Shown here: positions 1 to 5,243 of the stretch, one piece after another
Layout: each line of letters starts with the position of its first letter
Numbering within the stretch: position 1 is the first letter of the stretch
DNA from: an uncultured Pseudodesulfovibrio sp.
GTDB taxonomy: Bacteria; Desulfobacterota; Desulfovibrionia; Desulfovibrionales; Desulfovibrionaceae
Reading direction: 5' to 3'
Length of the DNA: 7,403 bases
Assembly (NCBI GenBank): GCA_947259235.1
Contig: CAMYLL010000127.1
Span: 1-7,403, forward strand
Position numbers and translations under genes: made by a program
Notes under the pieces: generated by a model
The model's input: only the letters and a program-made list of their open reading frames with translations
What the model was told of the DNA's origin: nothing
The model's database searches: none

Positions 1-488
1 ACCTCGGCCCGCTGGGAGTGCGCGCCCTCGTCCGAGATGGCCTTGGAGCACGGGCACACCGTTAATACCGGCACGTCGGCTCCCAGGGTGAAGGTCAGGG
101 TATCGTCCTTGAACATCCCGTCCACGCGGCAGGTGTAGTCCATCAACCCGTTGGCCCCGCTCACGGGAGAGCGGCGCCGCAGGAAGAACGGGAACACGAA
201 GCGGACATGAGCGCTTTTGGCCTGCAGCCTGCTCACTATGTCGTCGAGCAGGGTCAGGAAGGACGTGTAGTCCAGCTCGCCCGACCAGTGTTCCAGGGCC
301 TCCACGAAGCGGCTCATGTGCGTGCCCTTGAACTCGGCGGGCAGGTCCACGGCCAGCGAGACCTCGGCCACGGTGTGCTGGATGCCGGACTCCCGGTCGC
401 GCACGATGATGGGCAGCCGAAGCCCCTTGACGCCCACACGGTCGATGGGCATGGCGATGTCCGCCTGATGTTTCTGTACGTCTTCCAT
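1..488 (-). CDS. folE2: GTP cyclohydrolase FolE2 (type IB), 3' end outside the window
   Basis: The enzyme converts GTP to 7,8-dihydroneopterin triphosphate, the first step of folate (and queuosine precursor) synthesis, in the cytoplasm. Reading on the minus strand from ATG at 488 gives 162 codons before the left edge. The family is about 260 residues long, so roughly the last 100 are missing. Visible hallmarks are FKGTHMSRF at residues 53-61 and [17 protein letters not shown] at 144-160. The latter is the signature segment of the FolE2 family; Cys147 matches the position of the catalytic cysteine described for the Neisseria enzyme. The ATG is the only start available, because an in-frame TGA lies six codons upstream (504-506). 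The ribosome site is weak (a GGA about 9 bases upstream). The gene lies 98 bases downstream of nikR with no convincing terminator between, so co-transcription is plausible. FolE2 enzymes are less zinc-dependent than FolE1, which makes the nickel-regulator neighbour worth noting. The family call is firm. Confidence 0.93.
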   Translation of the reverse strand, partial: MEDVQKHQADIAMPIDRVGVKGLRLPIIVRDRESGIQHTVAEVSLAVDLPAEFKGTHMSRFVEALEHWSGELDYTSFLTLLDDIVSRLQAKSAHVRFVFPFFLRRRSPVSGANGLMDYTCRVDGMFKDDTLTFTLGADVPVLTVCPCSKAISDEGAHSQRAE

Positions 489-586
489 TTCGTTGTTCCA
501 TTTTCACCCGCACACTGAGACGACGCCAACAGACGCCATGCCTCAATGGGAGGGGTTTCGGCGGTTTCTCCAGCGGCCGGAGAGGC

Positions 587-1006
587 TTAGATCAGGTCCT
601 TGCCGGTGGTGGTGAGCGCCAGGTTGCCGTGCTTGACGCCCTTGGTCGAGATGAGCTGCTGCCCCAGATTCTTGATGATGTCGGCATCACCCTTGAGGAT
701 GATCACCTCAAGGCAGTTGTGGTGGTCGAGATGGACATGCAGGGACGACTGGATGACATCGTGGTGATCATGCTGAATCTCGGTCAACCGCTGGGACAGG
801 CCGGACTTGTGATGATCATAGACCAGGGTCAGGGTTCCGGCCAGGTCGCCTTCGGCCTGCTCCCACTCCCGCTGCACCAGGGTGTTGCGGATGAGGTCGC
901 GGATGGCCTCGGACCGGGTCTGATAGCTCCGCTCATCGCAGTGCGCGTCGAACTTCTCCAGCAGCTCGGAGTCAAGGGATACTCCGAAACGAATTGTCTT
1001 GCCCAT
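587..1006 (-). CDS. nikR: Nickel-responsive transcriptional regulator NikR
   Basis: NikR is a ribbon-helix-helix DNA-binding protein that, when loaded with Ni(II), represses nickel uptake or other metal genes as a tetramer. The 139-residue product has the usual family length. Residues 1-50 form the RHH domain: a beta strand with TIRFGVSL, then helices including [11 protein letters not shown] at 31-41. Residues 55-135 are the ACT-like metal-binding domain. The square-planar nickel site is intact: His79 in the QHDHHD segment (the equivalent of E. coli His76, donated across the dimer interface), then His90, His92 and Cys98 in [10 protein letters not shown]. The ATG is preceded by AGGAGG with a 5-base spacer. 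The gene starts 24 bases after the methyltransferase stop and ends 98 bases before folE2, all on the same strand. No nickel transporter or hydrogenase gene is in view, so its targets are presumably elsewhere or include this operon. The identification is very secure. Confidence 0.96.
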   Translation of the reverse strand: MGKTIRFGVSLDSELLEKFDAHCDERSYQTRSEAIRDLIRNTLVQREWEQAEGDLAGTLTLVYDHHKSGLSQRLTEIQHDHHDVIQSSLHVHLDHHNCLEVIILKGDADIIKNLGQQLISTKGVKHGNLALTTTGKDLI

Positions 1007-1011
1007 GGTTC

Positions 1012-1017
1012 CCTCCT
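1012..1017 (-). promoter_or_regulatory. Strong Shine-Dalgarno for nikR
   Basis: The minus strand reads AGGAGG followed by GAACC and then ATG. This is a near-ideal ribosome binding site and fixes the nikR start at 1006. It contrasts with the weak or absent sites in front of the flanking methyltransferase and folE2, suggesting NikR is the best translated product of the three. Confidence 0.8.
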
Positions 1018-1030
1018 GTCGTCTGTTCGT

Positions 1031-1726
1031 TCATGGAATCGCTATTTCCCACAGGTTGACCGTGGCGTCCTGGCCGCACAGGGCGACCTTTTCCACGGTC
1101 AGCTTGTGCGGCGCAAACCCCTGGGCGCGCAGCTCGTCCCAGACCGGAGCCGAGACCGTGCGCACCGGCTCGCCGATCCATATCCGGCCTCCGGGGGCCA
1201 GCGCATGGCGGAAGAACGCGGTCAGCGGTTCAAAAAACTTCTTTTCGTAGAGCACGTCGCCGCCCCAGATGAAGTCGAAGGCGTGGGCGCGCACGGCAGG
1301 CTCACGCCAGTCCATGAGCATCCACAGGGGCTGGGGAACGCCGTTAAGGGCCGCGTTGTGCCGGGCAAAGCGGACCGCGGGCCACTCGTAGTCAAAGGCG
1401 GCCACCCGCGCGCCGCAAGAGGCGGCGATCATCCCGGTCAGCCCGAGGCCGCAGCCGAGGTCCAGGCAGGCGCGGCCGCGCAAGGCCTCGCCCTGGCGCA
1501 GGATGTGACGCCCCAGCAGCACGCTGGCGGGCCAGACCTCGGCCCAGTAGGGCAGCCGCTCGTCCTCGCCCAGATCGCCCTCGCCCATGCTGTCCCACAA
1601 CGCTTCCATATCCGCCGCGCGGTCCAGGAGCCAGGAACGTCCGCCCAGCTCCACCGTCACCCGGGAACCGGGGTCGGGCATGTCGAGCCGTGCGGGCGAA
1701 AGGAGCGGGGACAGTTGAATTTTCAT
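1031..1726 (-). CDS. Class I SAM-dependent methyltransferase, protein lysine methyltransferase-like (METTL20/21 type)
   Basis: The product is a seven-beta-strand Rossmann methyltransferase of 231 residues when started at the ATG at 1726. SAM-binding motif I is LDLGCGLGLTG at residues 88-98, and strand 2 ends in FDY (111-113). Upstream, LPYWAEVWPAS (58-68) and downstream DFIWGGDVLYE (151-161) are the pattern seen in the METTL20/METTL21 and EEF2KMT-like group. Several members of that group methylate lysines, for example in electron-transfer flavoprotein beta; the substrate here is unknown. The frame is also open from a GTG at 1750. That codon lies upstream of the -10 element of the best promoter in the region, so I favour the ATG at 1726. 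A third start, at 1681, would shorten the poorly conserved N-terminus further. No good Shine-Dalgarno precedes any of these, and with the predicted promoter the mRNA would be nearly leaderless. The gene is first in an apparent operon with nikR (24-base gap). The fold is certain; the exact function is not. Confidence 0.85.
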   Translation of the reverse strand: MKIQLSPLLSPARLDMPDPGSRVTVELGGRSWLLDRAADMEALWDSMGEGDLGEDERLPYWAEVWPASVLLGRHILRQGEALRGRACLDLGCGLGLTGMIAASCGARVAAFDYEWPAVRFARHNAALNGVPQPLWMLMDWREPAVRAHAFDFIWGGDVLYEKKFFEPLTAFFRHALAPGGRIWIGEPVRTVSAPVWDELRAQGFAPHKLTVEKVALCGQDATVNLWEIAIP

Positions 1727-1737
1727 ACGCAGGCGGT

Positions 1738-1766
1738 AGAATACAGCCACTTCGTGGCTTGGTCAA
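1738..1766 (-). promoter_or_regulatory. Sigma70-type promoter for methyltransferase-nikR-folE2, with an inverted repeat in the spacer
   Basis: On the minus strand, TTGACC (1766-1761, 5 of 6 matches to the -35 consensus) is followed by exactly 17 bases and then TATTCT (1743-1738, 4 of 6 matches to -10). The spacer contains AGCCAC-GAA-GTGGCT (1745-1759), a perfect 6-bp inverted repeat with a 3-base centre. A repressor bound there would block the polymerase directly. Predicted transcription begins near 1731, only about five bases before the ATG at 1726. The promoter is inferred from sequence only, but the element match and spacing are good. Confidence 0.5.
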
Positions 1767-1807
1767 CGTCATTCGTACTACTATCGGCAACACATCTTGT
1801 CGTTGAG

Positions 1808-1826
1808 TATGCAAAACACTATGCAA
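1808..1826. repeat. Short direct repeat TATGCAA, two copies 12 bases apart
   Basis: TATGCAA occurs at 1808-1814 and again at 1820-1826, separated by AACAC. A 12-base period is close to one helical turn, so both copies would lie roughly on one face of the DNA, as in tandem activator or repressor sites. The second copy overlaps the left arm of the 9-bp inverted repeat described separately. No regulator is assigned. Confidence 0.35.
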
Positions 1827-1894
1827 CCTCCCGATTTGCCTGGACCACGTCATAATTTTGGCGATTGACCGCATTTATTCTGCCCGAGGTTGCA
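1822..1894. repeat. 9-bp inverted repeat pair spanning the divergent region
   Basis: TGCAACCTC at 1822-1830 is the exact reverse complement of GAGGTTGCA at 1886-1894, leaving a 55-base spacer. It could be a pair of half-sites for a looping regulator or the base of a structure in a longer transcript. By rough estimate, one such pair in a region this size would arise by chance about one time in eight, so the support is modest. Confidence 0.3.
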
Positions 1895-1928
1895 AAAACA
1901 GCAAAAGTGTCATTTTTTTTACTGTTTT
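1895..1928. repeat. A/T-rich interrupted dyad upstream of gcvH
   Basis: AAAACAG (1895-1901) pairs with CTGTTTT (1922-1928). After one mismatch, AAAA (1903-1906) pairs with part of the run of eight T at 1913-1920. The A- and T-tracts suggest intrinsically bent DNA or an UP-like element just upstream of the gcvH palindrome. The stem is almost all A-T, so a terminator role is unlikely. Confidence 0.4.
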
Positions 1929-1937
1929 CAATGTTAT

Positions 1938-1951
1938 TGTACCGTGGTACA
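1938..1951. promoter_or_regulatory. Candidate operator: 14-bp perfect palindrome upstream of gcvH
   Basis: TGTACC-GT-GGTACA has 6-bp arms that are exact reverse complements with a 2-base centre. It lies 57 bases before the gcvH ATG and abuts the candidate -35 element. Its centre falls near -42 relative to the inferred transcription start, the classic position for an activator contacting RNA polymerase. The binding protein is unknown; a glycine- or one-carbon-responsive regulator is a guess. Confidence 0.45.
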
Positions 1952-1980
1952 TAGACTTGATCGCACGTGTTGCTATTAAT
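1952..1980 (+). promoter_or_regulatory. Candidate promoter of the gcv operon
   Basis: A weak -35 match, TAGACT (1952-1957), is followed 16 bases later by TATTAAT (1974-1980). A TG dinucleotide at 1971-1972 makes this an extended -10. Transcription would start near 1986-1987, giving a leader of about 22 bases that contains the Shine-Dalgarno. Each hexamer matches only 4 of 6 positions, which fits a promoter that needs an activator at the adjacent palindrome. Other placements are possible. Confidence 0.33.
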
Positions 1981-1992
1981 TCCCCCCAAATA

Positions 1993-1998
1993 AAGGAG
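1993..1998 (+). promoter_or_regulatory. Shine-Dalgarno for gcvH
   Basis: AAGGAG ends 10 bases before the ATG at 2009, a strong though slightly distant ribosome binding site that fixes the gcvH start. Confidence 0.75.
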
Positions 1999-2008
1999 AC
2001 AAACCACT

Positions 2009-2389
2009 ATGATCCCGGACGATCTTCTCTACGCAAAATCTCACGAGTGGTGCATGGTCGAAGGCGACGTCGCCACCGTCGGCATAACCCAGTTTGCCCA
2101 GGAACAGCTGGGTGACCTGACCTTTGTCGAACTGCCCGAAGTGGGCGACACCTTCCAGGCCGGCTCGGAGATGGGTTCCGTCGAATCCGTCAAGGCCGCC
2201 AGCGAGATCTATGCCCCGGTCACCGGCGAGATCATCGAGATTAACGAAGCCCTCGAAGACGCCCCGGAAAAGGTCAACGAGGAACCTTACGGAGACGGCT
2301 GGCTGGTCAAGTTCCGCATCAAGGGCGAGCCCGAGGGATTGCTCGACGCCGAAGGCTACACTGCCGTGATAGAGGCCGAAGCTCACTAG
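2009..2389 (+). CDS. gcvH: Glycine cleavage system H protein
   Basis: GcvH is the small lipoylated carrier of the glycine cleavage complex. Its swinging lipoyl arm takes the aminomethyl group from the P-protein, presents it to the T-protein, and is reoxidised by dihydrolipoamide dehydrogenase. The 126-residue product has normal family length. It shows the N-terminal YAKSHEW segment (8-14), [19 protein letters not shown] (25-43), and the lipoylation site [12 protein letters not shown] with the target Lys62. [11 protein letters not shown] and an acidic C-terminus follow. The ATG has a strong AAGGAG upstream. It is the first gene of the operon and is followed after 80 bases by gcvPA, with a terminator-like hairpin between. 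No lipoate ligase or lipoyl synthase gene is nearby, so lipoylation is supplied from elsewhere. The identification is secure. Confidence 0.97.
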   Translation: MIPDDLLYAKSHEWCMVEGDVATVGITQFAQEQLGDLTFVELPEVGDTFQAGSEMGSVESVKAASEIYAPVTGEIIEINEALEDAPEKVNEEPYGDGWLVKFRIKGEPEGLLDAEGYTAVIEAEAH

Positions 2390-2404
2390 GCGCGTTTTTT
2401 TCAA

Positions 2405-2437
2405 GGCCGGGGCGTGTGCGTCCCGGCCCTTTTCTTT
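2405..2437 (+). terminator. Intrinsic terminator or attenuator between gcvH and gcvPA
   Basis: GGCCGGGGCG (2405-2414) pairs with CGTCCCGGCC (2419-2428) across a TGTG loop, forming a 10-bp GC-rich stem with one G-T pair. It is followed by CTTTTCTTT (2429-2437). The U-tract is interrupted, so termination is probably partial. Placed 16 bases after the gcvH stop and inside the operon, it would produce abundant gcvH transcript with some readthrough into gcvPA-gcvPB-lpd. Confidence 0.7.
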
Positions 2438-2469
2438 CACATCACCCAGCAAACAACAGCAGGTGTCAT

Positions 2470-3804
2470 ATGCCGTACGTTCCCCATACCGAATCCGAGG
2501 TCCGGGACATGCTTGAGACCATCGGAGTCGCCTCCATCAGCGATCTCTTCGCCGAGATCACGCAGGAGATGCGCCCCAAGAGCTTCGACCTTCCCGAGGG
2601 GCTCAGCGAGATGGAAGTCCTCTCCAAACTCGAAGCAATGGCTGGAAAAAACGCCACTGACCGGACGAACTTCCTCGGAGCAGGCTTCTACGACCATTAC
2701 ATCCCCGCAGCGGTAGACGCCCTGACCATGCGCGGCGAGTTCTACACAGCCTACACCCCCTATCAGCCCGAGTCGTCCCAAGGCACTCTTCAGGCGCTCT
2801 TTGAGTACCAGACCGCCGTCACCCGGCTGCTGGGCATGGAATGCGCCAACGCCTCGGTCTATGACGGCGGTACCGCCCTGTTCGAGGCGCTGATGATGGC
2901 CGTGCGCAAGACCAAACGGCGCAAGATCATCGTCTCCGAAGCCCTGAACCCGATCTACCGGGTCATGCTCGGCTCCTACACCTCGAACCTCGACCTCGAG
3001 TTCGTCACCGTCCCCCACAAGGGCGGCATGACCGACATCGACGGGCTCAAGGCCGCCATCGACGACGACACCGCCGCCGTGCTCGTGCAGAACCCGAACT
3101 TCTTCGGCTCCATCAACGACTTCACCGAGCTTTTTGCCGCCGCCCGCGAGCGCAAGGCCGTGTCCGTCATCTCCGCCTACCCGGTGCTCCAGACCCTGCT
3201 CAAGACGCCCGGCGCCATGGGCGCGGACGTGGCCGTGGCCGAGGGCCAGTCCCTGGGCCTGCCCCTGTCCTTCGGCGGCCCCTACCTGGGCATCATGACC
3301 TGCACCAAGCAGATGGTCCGTCAGATCCCCGGCCGCATCGTAGGCCGCACGCAGGACAGCAAGGGGCGCACCGGCTACGTGCTCACCCTCCAGGCCCGCG
3401 AGCAGCACATCCGCCGCCAGAAGGCGACCTCCAACATCTGCTCCAACCAATCCCTGTGCGCCCTGCGCGCCCTGGTCCACATGTGCGCCCTGGGCGAGCT
3501 GGGCATGAAGCGCGCAGCCCGGCTCTCCGTCGAGCGCGCCCACATCTGCGCCCAGCGGCTCACGGCCATTCCGGGCGTGGAGCTGATGACCAAGGGCCCC
3601 TTCGGCAACGAGTTCGCCGTGACCCTGCCTATCAACGCCTTCGAGATCATCGCCAAGCTGACCGCACGCGGGTTCGTGCCCGGCTTCCCGCTCGGCAGAT
3701 ACTACGACGGACTGGAAAACGGCCTGCTCGTGGCCTGCACCGAAAAGACCAGCGAGGAACAAATCGGCATCTTCGCCGAGATGCTCAAGGGGGCACTGAA
3801 ATGA
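2470..3804 (+). CDS. gcvPA: Glycine dehydrogenase (decarboxylating) subunit 1 (P-protein alpha)
   Basis: GcvPA is the N-terminal-half subunit of the heterotetrameric PLP-dependent P-protein, which decarboxylates glycine and loads the remaining aminomethyl group on lipoyl-GcvH. The 444-residue product matches the family length. It opens with the typical YVPHTESEVRDMLETIGV and contains SVYDGGTALFEALMMA near residue 130. Further on it has SLGLPLSFGGPYLGIM and the QAREQHIRRQKATSNICSNQ segment characteristic of the alpha subunit. The PLP-binding lysine is not here but in the beta subunit, as expected. The frame is open back to a GTG at 2416, but that codon lies inside the terminator hairpin and the extra residues are unlike the family, so I choose the ATG at 2470. 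Its ribosome site (AGGTG, 4 bases away) is poor, which would further lower its output relative to gcvH. The stop overlaps the gcvPB start. Confidence 0.96.
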   Translation: MPYVPHTESEVRDMLETIGVASISDLFAEITQEMRPKSFDLPEGLSEMEVLSKLEAMAGKNATDRTNFLGAGFYDHYIPAAVDALTMRGEFYTAYTPYQPESSQGTLQALFEYQTAVTRLLGMECANASVYDGGTALFEALMMAVRKTKRRKIIVSEALNPIYRVMLGSYTSNLDLEFVTVPHKGGMTDIDGLKAAIDDDTAAVLVQNPNFFGSINDFTELFAAARERKAVSVISAYPVLQTLLKTPGAMGADVAVAEGQSLGLPLSFGGPYLGIMTCTKQMVRQIPGRIVGRTQDSKGRTGYVLTLQAREQHIRRQKATSNICSNQSLCALRALVHMCALGELGMKRAARLSVERAHICAQRLTAIPGVELMTKGPFGNEFAVTLPINAFEIIAKLTARGFVPGFPLGRYYDGLENGLLVACTEKTSEEQIGIFAEMLKGALK

Positions 3805-5243
3805 AGACCATATTCGAAAAATCCGTCCCCGGACGCGAAGGCTGCTGGCCCTGCGAAGGCATGGCCGAAGAGGCGTACATCCCCGCCGAGCTGCTGCGCG
3901 ACGGCGACATAGGACTTCCCTCGGCATCGGAGCTTGACGTGGTCCGCCACTTCACCAAGCTCTCCCAGCGCAACTACGGGGTGGACGGCAACTTCTACCC
4001 GCTGGGGTCGTGCACCATGAAGTACAACCCCAAGTTCACCGAGATCGTGGCGGGCATGCCCGGATTCACCCGGCTGCATCCGGTCCTGCCCCAGCTCCAG
4101 GGGGCGGGCGGCCTGTGCCAGGGCGCCCTTGAGGTCATGTACGAGACCGAGAACCTGCTGTCCGAGATCACCGGCATGCACGCCTTCACCCTGCACCCCA
4201 TGGCCGGGGCGCACGGCGAGCTGACCGGCGTCATGCTCATGGCCGCCTACCACAAGGACCGGGGCAACAAGAAGACCAAGATCATCGTCCCCGACTCGGC
4301 CCACGGAACCAACCCGGCATCCGCGGCCATCGCGGGCTACACCGTGGTCTCCGTCGAGTCCGTGGACGGCATCGTGGACCCGGCCGCCCTGGCCGAGGTG
4401 CTCGACGACGAGGTGGCGGGCATGATGATGACCTGCCCCAACACCTTGGGCCTCTTTGAAAAGAATCTGCCGGAGATCGTCGCCATGCTGCGCAAGGTGG
4501 ACGCCCTGCTCTACTACGACGGCGCGAACCTCAACGCCGTCATGGGCAAGATGCGCGTGGGCGACGTCGGCTTCGACATTGTCCACCTCAACCTGCACAA
4601 GACCTTTGCTACCCCCCACGGCGGCGGCGGCCCCGGCTCCGGCCCGGTGGGCGTGTGCGAAAAGCTCAAGCCCTTCCTGCCCATCTCCCGCGTGGCCAAG
4701 CTCGAAGACGGCCAGTTCTTCCTTGACTACGACTACCCGAAATCCATCGGCTACGTGGCCCCCTTCTACGGAAACTTCGGCGTGGTGCTCAAGGCCTACG
4801 CCTACATCCTGCGCCTTGGGCGCGCCGGGATCATCCGGGCTTCCGAGAACGCCGTTCTCTCGGCCAACTACATGCGCAAGCGGCTCGAAGACCACTTCGA
4901 GATCCCCTTCAACCGGATCTGCATGCACGAGTTCGTGGCCAGCGCGTCCAGACAGACGAAGAACGACGTCCACGCCCTGGACATCGCCAAGGCGCTCCTG
5001 GACAAGGGATATCATGCGCCAACCGTCTACTTCCCGCTCATCGTGCCCGAAGCAATCATGATCGAGCCTACGGAGACGGAGAACAAGGAAACCCTGGACC
5101 GGTTCATCGACGACCTCATCGAGATCGCCGAGCTGGCCGTGACAGACCCGGCCGCGATCCAGGCCGCCCCTGTGACGCTGCCGGTGACCCGGCTGGACGA
5201 GACCCGTGCCGCGCGCGCCATGGAGCTGACCGATGACCTATGA
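3801..5243 (+). CDS. gcvPB: Glycine dehydrogenase (decarboxylating) subunit 2 (P-protein beta)
   Basis: GcvPB is the catalytic C-terminal-half subunit of the split P-protein. The 480-residue product has the usual length. It carries NYGVDGNFYPLGSCTMKYNPK early on, HPMAGAHGELTG, PDSAHGTNPASAA, and the PLP site NLHKTFATPHGGGGPGSGP, whose Lys267 should form the Schiff base. The start is the ATG at 3801, overlapping the gcvPA stop in an ATGA quartet and preceded by AAGGGGG with a 7-base spacer. The frame is open further upstream inside gcvPA, but that stretch is a shadow of gcvPA. Translational coupling with gcvPA fits a 1:1 subunit ratio. An unusual detail is GCWPCE near the N-terminus (Cys15 and Cys18 in a CxxC arrangement), where I would expect a less cysteine-rich GR-x-LPE-like stretch. 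The function is not in doubt. Confidence 0.96.
   Translation: MKTIFEKSVPGREGCWPCEGMAEEAYIPAELLRDGDIGLPSASELDVVRHFTKLSQRNYGVDGNFYPLGSCTMKYNPKFTEIVAGMPGFTRLHPVLPQLQGAGGLCQGALEVMYETENLLSEITGMHAFTLHPMAGAHGELTGVMLMAAYHKDRGNKKTKIIVPDSAHGTNPASAAIAGYTVVSVESVDGIVDPAALAEVLDDEVAGMMMTCPNTLGLFEKNLPEIVAMLRKVDALLYYDGANLNAVMGKMRVGDVGFDIVHLNLHKTFATPHGGGGPGSGPVGVCEKLKPFLPISRVAKLEDGQFFLDYDYPKSIGYVAPFYGNFGVVLKAYAYILRLGRAGIIRASENAVLSANYMRKRLEDHFEIPFNRICMHEFVASASRQTKNDVHALDIAKALLDKGYHAPTVYFPLIVPEAIMIEPTETENKETLDRFIDDLIEIAELAVTDPAAIQAAPVTLPVTRLDETRAARAMELTDDL

Larger units (their letters stand above)
1751..2008. other. AT-richer divergent intergenic region
   Basis: This region of about 260 bases separates the minus-strand methyltransferase operon from the plus-strand gcv operon and is clearly richer in A/T than the genes around it. 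It holds both candidate promoters and a perfect 14-bp palindrome (1938-1951). It also holds an A/T-rich dyad (1895-1928), a 7-bp direct repeat TATGCAA (1808-1814 and 1820-1826) and a 9-bp inverted repeat pair (1822-1830 with 1886-1894). I find no plausible gene in it. I also see no glycine-riboswitch core, although such elements often precede gcv genes in other bacteria. Confidence 0.75.

Noticed and set aside
568..582. Hairpin between nikR and folE2 as a terminator
   Set aside because: CTCCGG-CCG-CTGGAG forms only a 6-bp stem with a G-T pair and has no T-run after it on the minus strand.
629..1855. Long plus-strand open frame (408 codons) opposite nikR and the methyltransferase
   Set aside because: It is antisense to two well-supported genes, shows no recognisable domain and arises from the G/C-biased third positions.
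1959..1974. Sigma54-like element (GCACGTGTTGCT) before gcvH
   Set aside because: The spacing between the GG-like and GC elements is about 8 rather than the required 10 bases, and the GG is CG.
1751..2008. Glycine riboswitch upstream of gcvH
   Set aside because: I could not find the conserved glycine-aptamer core on either strand, and the inferred leader is only about 22 bases. A covariance-model search with the glycine riboswitch model would settle it.
1007..2008. NikR binding site controlling its own operon
   Set aside because: I looked for widely spaced half-sites such as GTATGA...TCATAC or GTGTTA...TAACAC and saw no convincing pair; the promoter dyad has a 3-base centre instead.
2416..2469. 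N-terminal extension of GcvPA from the GTG at 2416
   Set aside because: The codons lie inside the terminator stem-loop and its downstream flank, lack a ribosome site and encode residues unlike the family N-terminus.
2437..3927. Long minus-strand open frame (496 codons) opposite gcvPA
   Set aside because: The translation is a His/Gly/Val-rich, low-information shadow of gcvPA with no family resemblance; similar shadows oppose gcvPB and lpdA.
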